DNA of 64,000 nucleotides from Selaginella moellendorffii (lineage: Eukaryota > Streptophyta > Lycopodiopsida > Selaginellales > Selaginellaceae). Positions 32,139 to 42,447 of the stretch are shown in pieces; the first letter of the stretch is position 1; the number at the start of each line of letters is the position of its first letter. A program made the position numbers and the translations under genes. The stretch is taken from positions 142,557 through 206,556 of the forward strand of contig NW_003314306.1 of the NCBI RefSeq assembly GCF_000143415.4, given 5' to 3'. Under the pieces are notes generated by a model that had not been told where the DNA came from, made no database searches, and worked only from the letters and a program-made list of their open reading frames with translations.

Positions 32139-33399
32139 ATGGCAGCAGCTCAGACACTCCAGCCAGCTTCAGTTCCTTCGGTCCACAATATTCCCATTTC
32201 AGGGGCAAGCACCAACGTTGGCTCCCTTGCGAAAGCTTTGCAAGGCACAGAGACCATTCCGGAGGTGTTCTTGCTTCCTGAGTCGGAGCGTGTCACAGTG
32301 CCTCACGATGGTTACTCCGAGCAGGTGTCCCTGCCAGTTGTGGACCTCGGGGAACTGTTGCTGCCGGAGTGTTCCGAGGAGTCGAGGAAGAGAATTGCTC
32401 GGGAAGTTGCGGAGGCCAGCAGCGAGTGGGGATTCTTTCAGGTGGCTGGCCACGGCATCCCTCTGGAGCTGCTGGAAAGAGTGAGAACTCAAGGACGAGC
32501 GTTCTTTTCACTGCCTGCCGAAGACAAGGAGAAAGCATCGCTCGGTCTCTTCCAGGGATACGAAGGCAGGCACGGCTTCATTCCAACTCGCGTCCCGTGG
32601 TCCGAGACTTTCACTTTGCTAATTGCTCCAACTTCCAACGTGGTGCCGATAGTTGAGAAGTTATGGCCAGATGGAAACTCGGAGCTCAGGTACTTCAGTT
32701 ATCTCTCTTCTATTTACAGTTTCCCGCTCGTTGATCACCTCATTCTCGCAGCTCCACCATCATGGACTACGGCAACGAACTCCACTGCCTCGGGGTCAAG
32801 ATCCTGGAGCTTTTAGCCGAGAGCCTGGACTTGGACCAGGATTTCTTCAGCAAGAACTTCAAATCCAAGCACTCCGCCGGGATGAGAATGAACTTCTATC
32901 CACCGTGTCCGCAGCCGTCCATGGCACTCGGTCTGGGAGCCCACGCCGACCCAAACTGCCTGACAATGCTCTACCAAGACGAAGTCGGTGGCCTCCAGAT
33001 CCAAAAGGACGACAAATGGATAGCCGTCAAGCCCGATGTCGACTCACTGGTCCTAAACATTGGAGATAGCCTCCAGGTAAACCAAGTTATTCTCTTCTTT
33101 AACTTCTCGCTCGTTACTGCTTTCTCTTTCAGGCGTGGAGCAATGGCAGGTTTCGCAGCGTCCAGCACCGCGCTGTTGTGAATGGCAATAACGCTCGTTT
33201 GTCCGTTGCCTTCTTCTACAGCCCGGACGACAGTGTATCCATGGAGGTTCCAGCGCAGCTCGTGGACGAAGCCCATCCACTGCTCTACAGGCCCTTCACT
33301 TGGGCAGAGTATTTGCAGCAGATTAGAACCAAGCGGATGCGCGGCAAAGGTGGCCTGGACACGTTCATGAAGATCTCAGACGAGAGCAAGACCGACTAA
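32139..33399 (+). CDS. 2-oxoglutarate/Fe(II)-dependent dioxygenase (DOXC type)
   Basis: Three exons (32139-32689, 32752-33076, 33133-33399) give 380 residues, typical for plant specialised-metabolism or hormone dioxygenases. Soluble enzyme. N-terminal DIOX_N region: IPEVFLLP, LPVVDLGELLLPE, SSEWGFFQVAGHGIPLELLE. Catalytic jelly roll: RMNFYPPCPQPSMALGLGAH followed by ADPNCL (HxD iron ligands), GGLQIQKDDKWIAVKP, NIGDSLQ, then the distal His in FRSVQHRAVVNG and the 2-oxoglutarate-binding RxS in ARLSVAFFYSP. All ligands are present, so an active enzyme is expected. The substrate cannot be told from sequence. A partial, frameshifted copy lies 1.3 kb downstream. Confidence 0.88.
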
Positions 33400-33640
33400 A
33401 AGGAAACCTCAACGCAAATGTCTAGTTTTATCTTTTTATGAATGACAGATCTAAGCATTATATGGACGAGTGCATCTGAAAATAAAGCGTGGTCCCCACG
33501 ACAGCCAGGCCAGAGACTATTCACACGAATTTTCCGTGTGATTCAGGACCACAAAAGATTTATCACGTATGACAACAACATTCCATCCGTGTCCACTACA
33601 TTTTTTTTATATATATATATTTGAGGTAATCCAAGATGCT
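33400..33640. other. 3' flank of the dioxygenase
   Basis: A presumed 3' UTR is followed by a short (TA)n tract at about 33608-33620. Nothing else is visible. Confidence 0.4.
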
Positions 33641-34432
33641 ACAAGAAGTGGCACCAAAACCATAATATCTTACAAGCTTTTACAATTTGTTCCTGGAATG
33701 CAAAAGGCACTATAGCAATTGCCATAAAGGGTCACAAGGAAGATGATTTTACATTCAGCTTAGTTAATTATCAATGCAAGTTCATTCATTGTAAGCAATA
33801 AAGGATTATAACAATGGAATTAATAAGGAACGGAAGCCAGAAGTTCCATTCATTCATGGTGAAGATAACCAGTTAACCAGCGCATAAGGTTGAACATGCA
33901 TCCATTACATAAAGCACAGTGCTGGTCAGCCATCTTCACCATGAATGAAACAGGAACAGGCTCTAGGAGATTTCTCCAGGCCTCCTCCAGCAGGATGTTT
34001 CACTCCGCTTCCACCCTCGATCACTGCACAACATGGTGCTACCATTGGATTGGACTCGGCTCCGCCCTGGATGATCTTGTCGTGGATGTCTCTCAGATCT
34101 TCCAGCCTCTAGCACGCGTTTAGAGCCGTGATCTTGTTTGGAGCCACGCCGTGTAGCTGCATGGTTTGGAAGATCTTGAGAGCTTCCTTGGCCACGCCAC
34201 TGTGCTCGGCGATGGTTTCGGTCCACAAAGTCACATCCGGTTCCACCAGTGCTTTGCTCGCATCCATCATGCTGCCGCACTTGAGGTACATCTTGACGAT
34301 GTTCTTCCCGAGGAAGGCATCGAGCTCCAGTCTGTAATTTCACGTGGAGCTCTTGGGCTTCGCAGAGTGCCCGGTGCTCGCCACAAAAGTTTGCTACTGG
34401 AGCATACTCGCCAACCATCTAGAGAGCTTACC
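33640..34432 (-). pseudogene. Truncated, internally deleted copy of the PPR gene at 40861
   Basis: 33640-34030 matches the 3' flank of the intact PPR gene (about 40245-40640). 34030-34432 then matches its 5' coding half (about 42006-42430). The intervening ~1.37 kb is missing. The coding part retains MYLKCGSMMDASKAL, VEPDVTLWTETIAEHSG and KEALKIFQTMQLHGVAPNK but has several small deletions and frame breaks relative to the source. It is a non-functional duplicate. Confidence 0.85.
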
Positions 34433-34461
34433 AAGTTCCTTAACTGCCTTCCGAACTTCCA

Positions 34462-34932
34462 GGCAGGCATGGCTTCATTCCAACTCGCGTCCCGTGGTCC
34501 GAGACTTTCACTTTGCAAATTGCTCCAACTTCCAACGTGGTGCCGATAGTTAAGAAGTTATGGCCAGATGGAAACTCGGAGCTCAGGTACCTCAGTTATC
34601 TCTCTTCTAGTTCAGTTTCCCACTCGTTAATCATCTCATTCTCGCAGCTCCACCATCATGGACTACGGCAACGAACTCCACTGCCTCGGGGTCAAGATCC
34701 TGGAGCTTTTAGCCGAGAGCCTGGACTTGGACCAGGATTTCTTCAGCAAGAACTTCAAATCCAAGCACTCCGCCGGGATGAGAATGAACTTCTATCCACC
34801 GTGTCCGCAGCCGTCCATGGCACTCGGTCTAGGAGCTCACGCGGACCCAAACTGCCTGAAAATGCTCGACCAAGACGACGTCGGGGCCTCCAGACCCAAA
34901 AGGACGACAAATGGATAGCCGTCAAGCCCAAC
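34462..34932 (+). pseudogene. Partial frameshifted copy of the dioxygenase gene
   Basis: This segment matches 32568-33040 of the dioxygenase including the intron, so it is a genomic, not processed, duplicate. It keeps GRHGFIPTRVPWSETFTL, the exon 2 start (MDYGNELHCLGVKILELLA) and GAHADPNCLKMLDQDDV. A one-base loss then shifts the frame near 34885 and the reading ends at 34918. The 5' part, distal His and 2OG site are absent. It directly abuts the PPR-derived pseudogene. Confidence 0.88.
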
Positions 34933-34934
34933 AT

Positions 34935-35900
34935 CGACTCTGATAAGGATGAACAGGCTCTCGTTCATCACGAGAGGCTACAAAACCGCCTGAGAGCTCT
35001 GGAGAATATGCTATGCCAGCATATTCATATCACTCCCACTTGAGCACTAAGGTGCTCGCTCAAGGAGCTCTCTCATGCCAAGTGCTTGTACGTGTCGCTG
35101 GAACAGTAACGCCTTGGTAAAAATATCTGCAACCTGCTTTGTTGGATGAGCTCCAAAACATGCTGGTTCACTTGATCTCAAATATAATGGAACTGCACCT
35201 GGATATGTTTGGTACGCCCATGGCACCTGGGATTCATGGTGAGTGCGATAGCACCCTGGTTATCGCAAAAGGTAACTGTTGGCGCTAGCTGATGCCGTCC
35301 AAAAGTTGTCGTAGCTAGCAACATTCCTTAGGATAACGCTATAATTGACTGTCGCTTGCTGCACCATGTGAGAGTGCCACTGCCGAGACTAAAAATATAA
35401 TCTGAGGTGTATTTGCGCTGCTCAACCTCGCCTGCAAAGGCAGCATCTGTGAAGCCATACCTGCTGGGACTTTGGAGTACGTGAGTGCATAATGTGTGGT
35501 CCCCTTCAAGTAGCGAAAGATGCATTTGACTGCCAACCAATGAGGAATCCTTGAGTCTTGAGAAACTGGGACACTGCTCCCACTAAAAAAGCCAAATCTG
35601 GCTGTGTGCAGACCATCAGGTGAATTAAGGTGCCAACCATCTATGGGTACAGTATCTGCTTCATCTTCTTGCATTCCTCAACTGTTTGTGAGACTTGATC
35701 TTTGCTGAGATGGAGGCCAGCTTCCATAGGAGTTTATGCTTCATTCAGCTCAGCAAGATGAAACCTCCAAGATATTGTCAACATACTTTTGCTGAGATAA
35801 TTGTATGATGCCAGCTTGCCTGTCGTGTATAATCTTGATCCCCAAAAAATATTTCACTGATCCAAGATCCATCATCTTAAATTATGCTTATAGCTCATGC
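34935..35900 (-). mobile_element. Ty1/copia retrotransposon remnant (RT to 3' LTR edge)
   Basis: On the minus strand the order is: reverse transcriptase tail (DLGSVKYFLGIKIIHD, LSQQKYVDNILE), RNase H region (HWLAVKCIFRYLKGTTHYAL, YGFTDAAFAG, SLGSGTLTWCSKRQSIIALS), then FCDNQGAIALTMNPR and HGRTKHIQVQFHYI, ending at a polypurine-like AAGTGGGAG. After that, an LTR-like start TGATATGAATATGC appears near 35030. Multiple frameshifts and stops show it is dead. The element is 5'-truncated and lies against the dioxygenase pseudogene. Confidence 0.88.
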
Positions 35901-36221
35901 TTAAGCTTCTGTTAAGCTACATGAGTTGGACTGACTGTTCACATAGCTTGAATTTAAACTTTTCGAAAGGTTATTTAATATAGTATAATTCAAACCTAAT
36001 TCCAGGATAGCTATGCTTGATCTATCATAGCTTCTAGACTTAAATCTCCATTCTCTCTTGTCTAAGTTGTTCCCAGCCAATATATAAAATATCCAAGAAT
36101 ATTTTAGATATATCTATTACCATCAATTAATAAATTATAAAATAATAAATGTATTCCTCTTATTTATATAGAATAATATTTAAGCATGTTTAATGAGGTG
36201 AGAATATTATTTATGTGAGGG
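35901..36221. other. AT-rich spacer
   Basis: No coding or structural feature is recognised between the copia remnant and the LTR-like repeat. Confidence 0.4.
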
Positions 36222-36400
36222 CCAAGTGTACAACTACAATGCTGTATACTAATATTAGCGTAGTGGGATTTTGGTAACCGTTGGATTGGTTTCAATCTGG
36301 ACCACTCGCTCCTATATATAAGCTAGGGTTTTTGGGCTAATTGATATGCACATTTTCTGTATTCCCTTTCCATATTCAAAGCACTCACATTAGTGGAGGT
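36222..36400 (+). repeat. Dispersed LTR-like repeat, copy 2
   Basis: Same-orientation relative of 4270-4450, with TATACTAATATTAGC, CTCCTATATATAA and TTTGGGCTAATTGATA landmarks. It is better preserved in GC content. No retrotransposon coding region joins it directly. Confidence 0.55.
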
Positions 36401-36656
36401 GAGGGGCATCTTTGATTATCCTTAGGGAAATATTTATTTATTTATCTATATGTGTGTATATCTATAATAAGCCAACTGATGCTAAAGTGCAATAAAGTAT
36501 TATTAGTACTTCATTTTCTCTAACTTTATTCTCTAGATATTATTATATCCACCATAGTAAAACAAATATAACAACTGTTAAAGTTTTAATTTTAAATTTT
36601 TTATTTAAAAATAATTATAAATAATAATACCTAATCATAAATTAATATCTATAATC

Positions 36657-36989
36657 ATGAATTATTATTTATTAGTTTTAGTTATATTAAATTTTACAAT
36701 TGGTATATTATCTGATGAGCCATGTGGTGGATGGATTAATACTTGTAAAATTCTAACACTTGAGCCTTTATACTTAAGTGTTAGTGTAAGTTGTAAAAAA
36801 ATTGATAAATCTTGGCATCCATCCATTTTTGTAATTGGTCTTTGTAGTTATGAAATTTTATATTGTAATTTGTATCCAGAAAGGAAAGAAAATAATTTAA
36901 TTTGTCATGATTCTCAAGGACAGGAACTTGAACTTAATAAACTTGCAGGAAATAATGATGGGCATGTTATTTGTTGCTCACCTCCATAA
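36657..36989 (+). CDS. Small secreted Cys-rich protein resembling CVNH lectins
   Basis: Single-exon ORF of 110 residues. The first ~19 residues (MNYYLLVLVILNFTIGILS) form a good signal peptide, so the product is probably secreted. The mature part has eight Cys and a two-repeat layout like cyanovirin-N homology (CVNH) domains. Repeat 1 reads INTCKILTLEPL, then VSCKKIDKSWHPSIFVIGLC. Repeat 2 reads NLICHDSQGQELELNKLAGN, then NDGHVIC. The C-x-x-x-G and L..N..GxL-type spacing fits, but similarity is modest and unverified. CVNH lectins bind oligomannose and are known from fungi and ferns. The ORF is far more AT-rich than neighbouring genes. Transcription is not shown; it could be a chance ORF or a transferred gene. 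Confidence 0.5.
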   Translation: MNYYLLVLVILNFTIGILSDEPCGGWINTCKILTLEPLYLSVSVSCKKIDKSWHPSIFVIGLCSYEILYCNLYPERKENNLICHDSQGQELELNKLAGNNDGHVICCSPP

Positions 36990-37347
36990 CAAGAGCCAAC
37001 ATTATTTTCTCCATAATATTTAGTATTTGTATTTATTTATAATTATTTTATAAGATTATTTTTACATTTACTAATTTTAAATAATTTTATATCTATATAA
37101 GGTTTTTAAATAATTATATATATTACAAATGTTTATTTTTTTTAATAATAGTTTCTAGTATGGTAAGCAGTTTGTGATGATAGTTTTTAGGAAGAGGTAC
37201 ACCTCCCAAAAAGGGAAGTACTTGTAGTTTGGCAAAAAATTATACAAACCTATAAAATTTATAAAATATAAACACATATGTGGTTGAATTGTTATAACAC
37301 ATATGTATGTATGTATGTATGTATAAGGTTTAATGAACTTCTCACAG
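36990..37347. other. AT-rich spacer with ATGT microsatellite
   Basis: AT-rich, no gene. A short (ATGT)n tract lies at about 37302-37323, immediately before the rDNA fragment. Confidence 0.5.
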
Positions 37348-37400
37348 CGTCGCCGGTGGCGAACCGTTAGCATCGCTGCAATCTGAACACTTCACCAGAT

Positions 37401-37460
<60 letters not shown>

Positions 37461-37461
37461 C
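37348..37461 (-). rRNA. Fragment of the 18S rRNA gene 3' end
   Basis: The plus strand carries GAACACTTCACCAGATCATT, then CAATCGGTAGGAGCGACGGG and CGGTGTGTACAAAGGGCAGG. This is the complement of the universally conserved 3' end of eukaryotic 18S rRNA (helix 44/45 region). Only about 114 bp are present, with small differences and a short deletion near 37365-37385. It is a non-functional relic outside the rDNA array. Confidence 0.92.
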
Positions 37462-38809
37462 TTTATATATATATATAAAATATTTGTATTAATTCCCCAA
37501 GCAATAGTGTATCAGAGGCTAGAATGTTTCTTTTTAAACAAATCTTTCAAACTTAATTTTGTGATGGGAAGGAGGTAAGAAATATTTTTTCTCTATAATT
37601 TTTCAATTTTTCACTTTTAAATGTTATTTATGATGTCCACAATCATATCCTCTAAAATGATCTAGCTTGGGACATATACAAACTTTTATTTTACATCATA
37701 CTTTCTAAATGCCATAGCAGCTTTGCTTATGAAAAATAGAAGAAAGTTTAAAATCTTCCTCTAAATAAACTTCTTTCAAATACAAATCTTTTTATTGTAA
37801 CTCCATTAGAAATCATCTCATATTTATCTAGTTTTTTCTTCTGCACTTAATGCAAAACTGCAAGATAAGATATTGCATGATGCTACCAATTGCAATTCCT
37901 CTCACTAGACTGATCTTGTGTACTCTCTTCCAATGGTATGCATTTGATAATCTTGCCACCCAAGCTGTATCATCACTTTCTCATTTTAATAAATGGTTTC
38001 CACTTTTTCCTTCCTTTGATCAATTTAGGCTTTATATACATTACTTGTTTCATGTATGTTTCTTATGCTCTTGGAATGTTGAATATATTGATGGATAGAG
38101 TGATCAATCAAATTTGTTATTATCAAGATGATATGAATGAGGTTGTTGGAGAGATGGGGGAGAAGTTGAGTATGCTATGGTGTGGATTCATGAGCACATC
38201 AAACCTCTAATAGTATTATTTAGATACATGATTATTCTAATTTTATATCAATTGTTACTAAAATATCCAAGCATATTTAAGCTCTATTTCGTTAAAGTGG
38301 GAATTGTCATTATCCCACTTGTAAAATAAGGTTTTCAAACCTTTATATAGTATATAAATATAACAAAATTCAACTGCATTGAGGCACATGCCATTTTATT
38401 TTAAACAAGGAAATGTCTACTTAATCACTTCTCCTCCCCCTGCCACTGCTTCACCTCTCTCTTCTCCTTGTTATTGTCGTCTAATTTCTTTCCATCCTTT
38501 TAATATTGGCTCAGTTGCTCCAAGTCTAGGTGGAGCCCAAGTCCCCATTTAATCTTTACTTTCCCCTTATTAATAAAACAACTTCGTAGACTTCCAATAA
38601 CATGCTGTAACACTTCTAGTATAATGCAAATCCTCTCAAAGAATTGTCTTTTAATATTAATACAATGGCATGGAACCCATGCCATAATAAGTTACATTTT
38701 TAAATAAATACATGCCATCTCAGACTGTTATTTTTTGCCTCCAACACCTATACAATAATCTTGGAATTTCATCAATCTCCACACTATCAGGATTTAAACC
38801 CAATAGTAA
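37462..38809. other. AT-rich gene-poor region
   Basis: Short ORFs occur (for example 37938-38210 on the plus strand) but none shows a recognisable domain, and composition matches intergenic DNA. A (TA)n tract follows the rDNA fragment. Nothing else is assignable. Confidence 0.45.
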
Positions 38810-40235
38810 TTAAAGAGAATGACTCTTAAGAGATTTATAAGAAAATGAAAAATAATGCATCTTTTTTTCCAGGGTAACCATCTTTTTTTCCAGGTCTACA
38901 AAAGTCACAAAATAGAGCTTCTTCTCTCGAGAAAGTATTGGCATCATACACACCTCACAGTGGATGAGCTTTAAACTCTCGGTAGCTCTTGTAGCAGCAC
39001 CAGCCTTGAAAGGAAATTGTGCTGCTTCGAGAGAACGCACGGCTCACAAAACCTCAGCTTCTGAGAAGTGATGTGAAGACCGTCAACCATGCCTGAACTC
39101 GCGAGTTGTTCAATATCCGGCAATGGCATGTCTGGAGGTCAACCGCATGCTGAGAACCTGCAAAAAAGAAGCTGCTCGCTAGTTCGCAATCACGATCTGT
39201 GATTCTTCCAACGGAGAAGAGTGTCTTCTTGACACCAGGAACGTAGTAGACTCCACTGACTGCTACAGCCTGTCCTGTGGCAAGTCGAACCTTGATCGTA
39301 CCCACTCCACACACGCTGTGTGAATAGTCATCGCCGAGGTAAATTCGCTTCCCGTCTGGAACTTCTTATAAATGCGAGAAAAGGCTTTGGAGATAAAGTA
39401 CCCAACACTCCAAGAACAGCATATGGACAGAGCCATGAACAAGCTGCCATTACTGACAGCATCTTGCTCTGTTCGTGCGTAATTGGCGACTTGCTTCCTC
39501 TTCCTGATTTCCTTCCGGATCTTGGCCACTTCAGTCCCGGGCAAAGTGTCCTGGCTTTTTACAGATATTACAGAGACCGTTATATTTGCGCTTCTTGTTT
39601 CTCTTTCGCTCGTTTTGTCCTTGCGTTCTTTGGCAGCACCCTCCTGGCGCGGAGACCTTGGCCTGAGACCTCCTAACAAGGTTTCCAGCGCTAACATCTC
39701 GTTAACGATCTCGTGGCCACATGTCCAGACTCCAGTGGCAGCAAGTTGAAACGCTGTTGGAATGCCCTCCGTGACAAGGTCGCTGTCGTCCACTTTGGTG
39801 GAAGATTAAAGGGTGTCTATCTGCTTCGCATCCTTCAACGACTTGCATAAGCTTGGATTGACTCATCCTTCTTCTTGACCATGTTGCCAATCTTGGTTTT
39901 CATCTCAATTACGTTGGTCTTGTTGGTTCAGCTAAACTGTCAGGGATGTGTCAAGGTGACACCGATAGATCTTCCCCACTACACGTCCAAGGATTCCAAG
40001 AGCTAGAGTGTTTTGTCTATTCCACTCTTTCTCGGCTGCAACCTCTGTCGCTGCTGGTCCCAGAGACTATGCCCCAAAGAAAAACTGCATCTGAGTTTGC
40101 CATCCATGGACGTCTCTGGGCAGAGATTTCAATGGATGGCGAACTCAGATGCAGTTTTAATACCATCAAAAGCTTCCAAAATGTCTTTAGCTGCAGGAGA
40201 GAGCTCTAGAGAATGATAAGCTAGCATATTCGTAT
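38810..40235 (-). mobile_element. Second Ty1/copia remnant (gag to integrase)
   Basis: On the minus strand: an LTR-like edge (ACGAATATGCTAGC near 40225), decayed gag with a zinc-knuckle-like region (39540-39600), the protease/gag-pre-integrase segment (IKVRLATGQAVAVSGVYYVP, then GVKKTLFSVGRITDRDCE), and integrase start (FPFKAGAATRATESLKLIHC, KKLYFVTFVDLEKK). Frames are broken throughout. The LTR edge resembles that of the remnant at 34935-35900, so both may belong to one family. Neither is autonomous. Confidence 0.82.
40080..40158. repeat. Near-perfect hairpin with 27-bp arms
   Basis: Left arm 40081-40107 and right arm 40132-40158 are inverted copies that differ at one position. The loop is 24 nt. 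It sits in the gag-proximal part of the copia remnant. RNA from either strand would form a strong hairpin. Confidence 0.85.
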
Positions 40236-40239
40236 CAGA

Positions 40240-40860
40240 TTTCTTTTAGAAGTGGCAAACCATAACATCTTACAAGCTTTTACAATTTGCTCTTGGAATG
40301 CAGAAGGCATTATAGTAATTGGCATGAAAGGCTATATTTTACATTTAGCTAATTAGTCATCAGTGCAAATTTATCCATTGTATGTAATAAACAACTGTAG
40401 CAATGGAGCTAAAAAGAGAAGATATGGAGGCAATTAAACCTCTCAAAAGTTTTATTCATTCATGGTGAACATAGTTGACTAGCACGTAAGATCAAGCATG
40501 TATCCATTACCTTCCTCATGGTAAAGCACAATGCTAGTCAGCCATCTTCACCATGAATGAAACAGGAACAGGCTCTGGGAGATTTCTCCAGGTCTCCTCC
40601 AACAGGATGTTCACTCCGCTTCCACCCTCGATCACTGCACAACATATATAAACTCAACATCTATACATGGAGAGCGTAAATCTGTGATGACTTGCCATGA
40701 ATTTACAATCACTTCCCTGCTGTGGCCCTTCATGGCAATTGCCATGGCCTTCCACATAGCTGAATCCACGCCTTATCAGATATTTTTGAATTTGGATCTG
40801 GCTCATCTTGAGCCGTTCACCATTGTTTTCATCAAAGAAAAATGGAAAGATTATAAACTT
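40240..40860. other. 3' flank of the PPR gene, duplicated at 33640
   Basis: About 40245-40640 is the parent of the duplicated flank at 33640-34030, including ACCATGAATGAAACAGGAAC. No gene is recognised. A plus-strand ORF at 40684-41106 mostly overlaps the PPR gene antisense and is a shadow. Confidence 0.6.
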
Positions 40861-42447
40861 CTAAGGAGCATAAACACTGGACAAGACCACATACCCGGAC
40901 TCCCACCCCGGATCCAGCTCAAGAACACGCTCTCCGGCATGCAAGCCCACACGAACGGCATCGTCTCGCTCTCGACAAGCCCGGAGCAAGGCCATCCACG
41001 CCTCCTGATCCGGCTCCACTGGCATCCTCTCCACGAGCTCCTCTGCATCGCCAACTTCACCCGATCGCCCAAACAAATCCACAACGCAGCCGTAGTGCTG
41101 GCCTAGCGGCGTCAATCCATAGTCCTGGATCATCGACGCGAAGTACGTGATCGCCCTGTAGAGCAGCCCCCGGTGGCTACACGCCGATAGAACGGACAGG
41201 AAAGTTACCGGGCTTGGAGCAAATCCCGACTGTTGCATCTCCTCGAAGAGCTCCAGCGCCTGCGAGACGCGGTTGTGATGAGCGTAGGCCGCGATGATCG
41301 ACGACCAGGTGATCACGCTCCTCTCCTCCATCGCCTCGAAGATCTCCCGAGCTCGCCCAAGCATCCCGGACTTTCCATACGAGTTTACCAGCGCCGTGGC
41401 CACGTCCACGTCGTGCTCGAAACCAGCGATAGCGGCTTGGAGCTGCTCGAGCTCCTTCTGTGAAGCTCGCCCGGATGATCCGTCCAGCACCGCTGTGAAG
41501 GTGATCCTGCCGGGCTTGACGCCACTCTGGTGCATTCTCGTGATGATCTCCAGCGAGTCTTTGAGGCTTCCTCGCCGCGCATGAGCTTCAGCTATGGCGG
41601 TGTACAGAACCTCATCTATGGATGCCTCTGCCACCTTTTGAAAGACAGCTTTCGCAGCTTCCAAATCGCCACACTTGCTATACATGCTGATCAAGCCCGT
41701 GGAGATGTCGATCATCGCAGAGCCCAGGCCAGTTTCTTCGATCATCCTGTGAACCAGAAAGCCGGTTTTGAGCGCTCTCTCGTCCTGGCACGAATCGAGC
41801 ATGGCGAGGAATGTGATCTTGTCCGGAGTGATCCCTTCCATTTGCATCCGCTGGAAGAGCCCGAGTGATTCCTCGTGGAGGCCATCTTTCGCATAGGCCG
41901 CCACCATCACGTTATAGACGAACACGTCTGGATCGCGGACCTTGTCGAAAACTTGCCGGGCTTTCCCAGAGCTCGAAAACTTGGAGTACCTGTGGATGAT
42001 CGTGGTCGCCACCATTGGATTGGACTCGGCTCCGCCTTGGACGATCTTGTCGTGGATGTCTCCCAGATCTTCCAGCCTCGAGCACGCGTTAAGAGCCGCG
42101 AGGAATGTGATTTTGTTTGGAGCCACGCCATTTAGCTGCATGGTTTGGAAGATCCTGAGAGCTTCCTTGGCCATGCCGCGCTTGGTGTGCTCGGCGATGG
42201 TTTCCGTCCACAAAATCACGTCCGGTTCCACCATTTCTTGCAGTGTTTTGCTCGCATCCATCACGCTGCCGCACTTGAGATACATCTTGACGATGTTCTT
42301 GCCGAGGAAAGCGTCGAGCTCCAGTCTGTGATGGATGGCTTTCGCGTGGAGCTCTTGGGCTTCGCGGAGTGCCCGGTGCTCGCCGCAAAAGTATGCCACT
42401 CGAGCATACTCGCCAGCGCTAGCGTCCCCATCGAGAGAGCTTACCAA
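40861..42447 (-). CDS. PLS-type pentatricopeptide repeat protein
   Basis: Intronless ORF of 528 residues with about 13-14 PPR motifs of mixed P, L and S length. Examples are KNIVKMYLKCGSVMDASKTL, EPDVILWTETIAEHTKRGMA, KEALRIFQTMQLNGVAPNKI, DVFVYNVMVAAYAKDGLHEE and VVDLFGRSGEVGDAEELVER. PLS PPR proteins bind organellar RNA, usually for C-to-U editing (family knowledge). The protein ends at GYVVLSSVYAP, inside the start of the E domain; E+ and DYW domains are missing. It would need a partner deaminase, or it is C-terminally truncated. The start at MVSSLDGDAS is the only upstream Met. Targeting is unclear because no obvious transit peptide precedes the first repeat. Confidence 0.85.
   Translation of the reverse strand: MVSSLDGDASAGEYARVAYFCGEHRALREAQELHAKAIHHRLELDAFLGKNIVKMYLKCGSVMDASKTLQEMVEPDVILWTETIAEHTKRGMAKEALRIFQTMQLNGVAPNKITFLAALNACSRLEDLGDIHDKIVQGGAESNPMVATTIIHRYSKFSSSGKARQVFDKVRDPDVFVYNVMVAAYAKDGLHEESLGLFQRMQMEGITPDKITFLAMLDSCQDERALKTGFLVHRMIEETGLGSAMIDISTGLISMYSKCGDLEAAKAVFQKVAEASIDEVLYTAIAEAHARRGSLKDSLEIITRMHQSGVKPGRITFTAVLDGSSGRASQKELEQLQAAIAGFEHDVDVATALVNSYGKSGMLGRAREIFEAMEERSVITWSSIIAAYAHHNRVSQALELFEEMQQSGFAPSPVTFLSVLSACSHRGLLYRAITYFASMIQDYGLTPLGQHYGCVVDLFGRSGEVGDAEELVERMPVEPDQEAWMALLRACRERDDAVRVGLHAGERVLELDPGWESGYVVLSSVYAP

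Noticed and set aside
37938-38210. 90-codon ORF in AT-rich DNA
   Set aside because: Hydrophobic composition follows from AT-richness; no domain or paralog seen.
34935-40235. One single copia element interrupted by later insertions
   Set aside because: The two remnants contain different pol segments in the same orientation and could in principle be one element. Each has its own LTR-like 3' or 5' edge, so two separate remnants is the simpler reading; this is not fully excluded.
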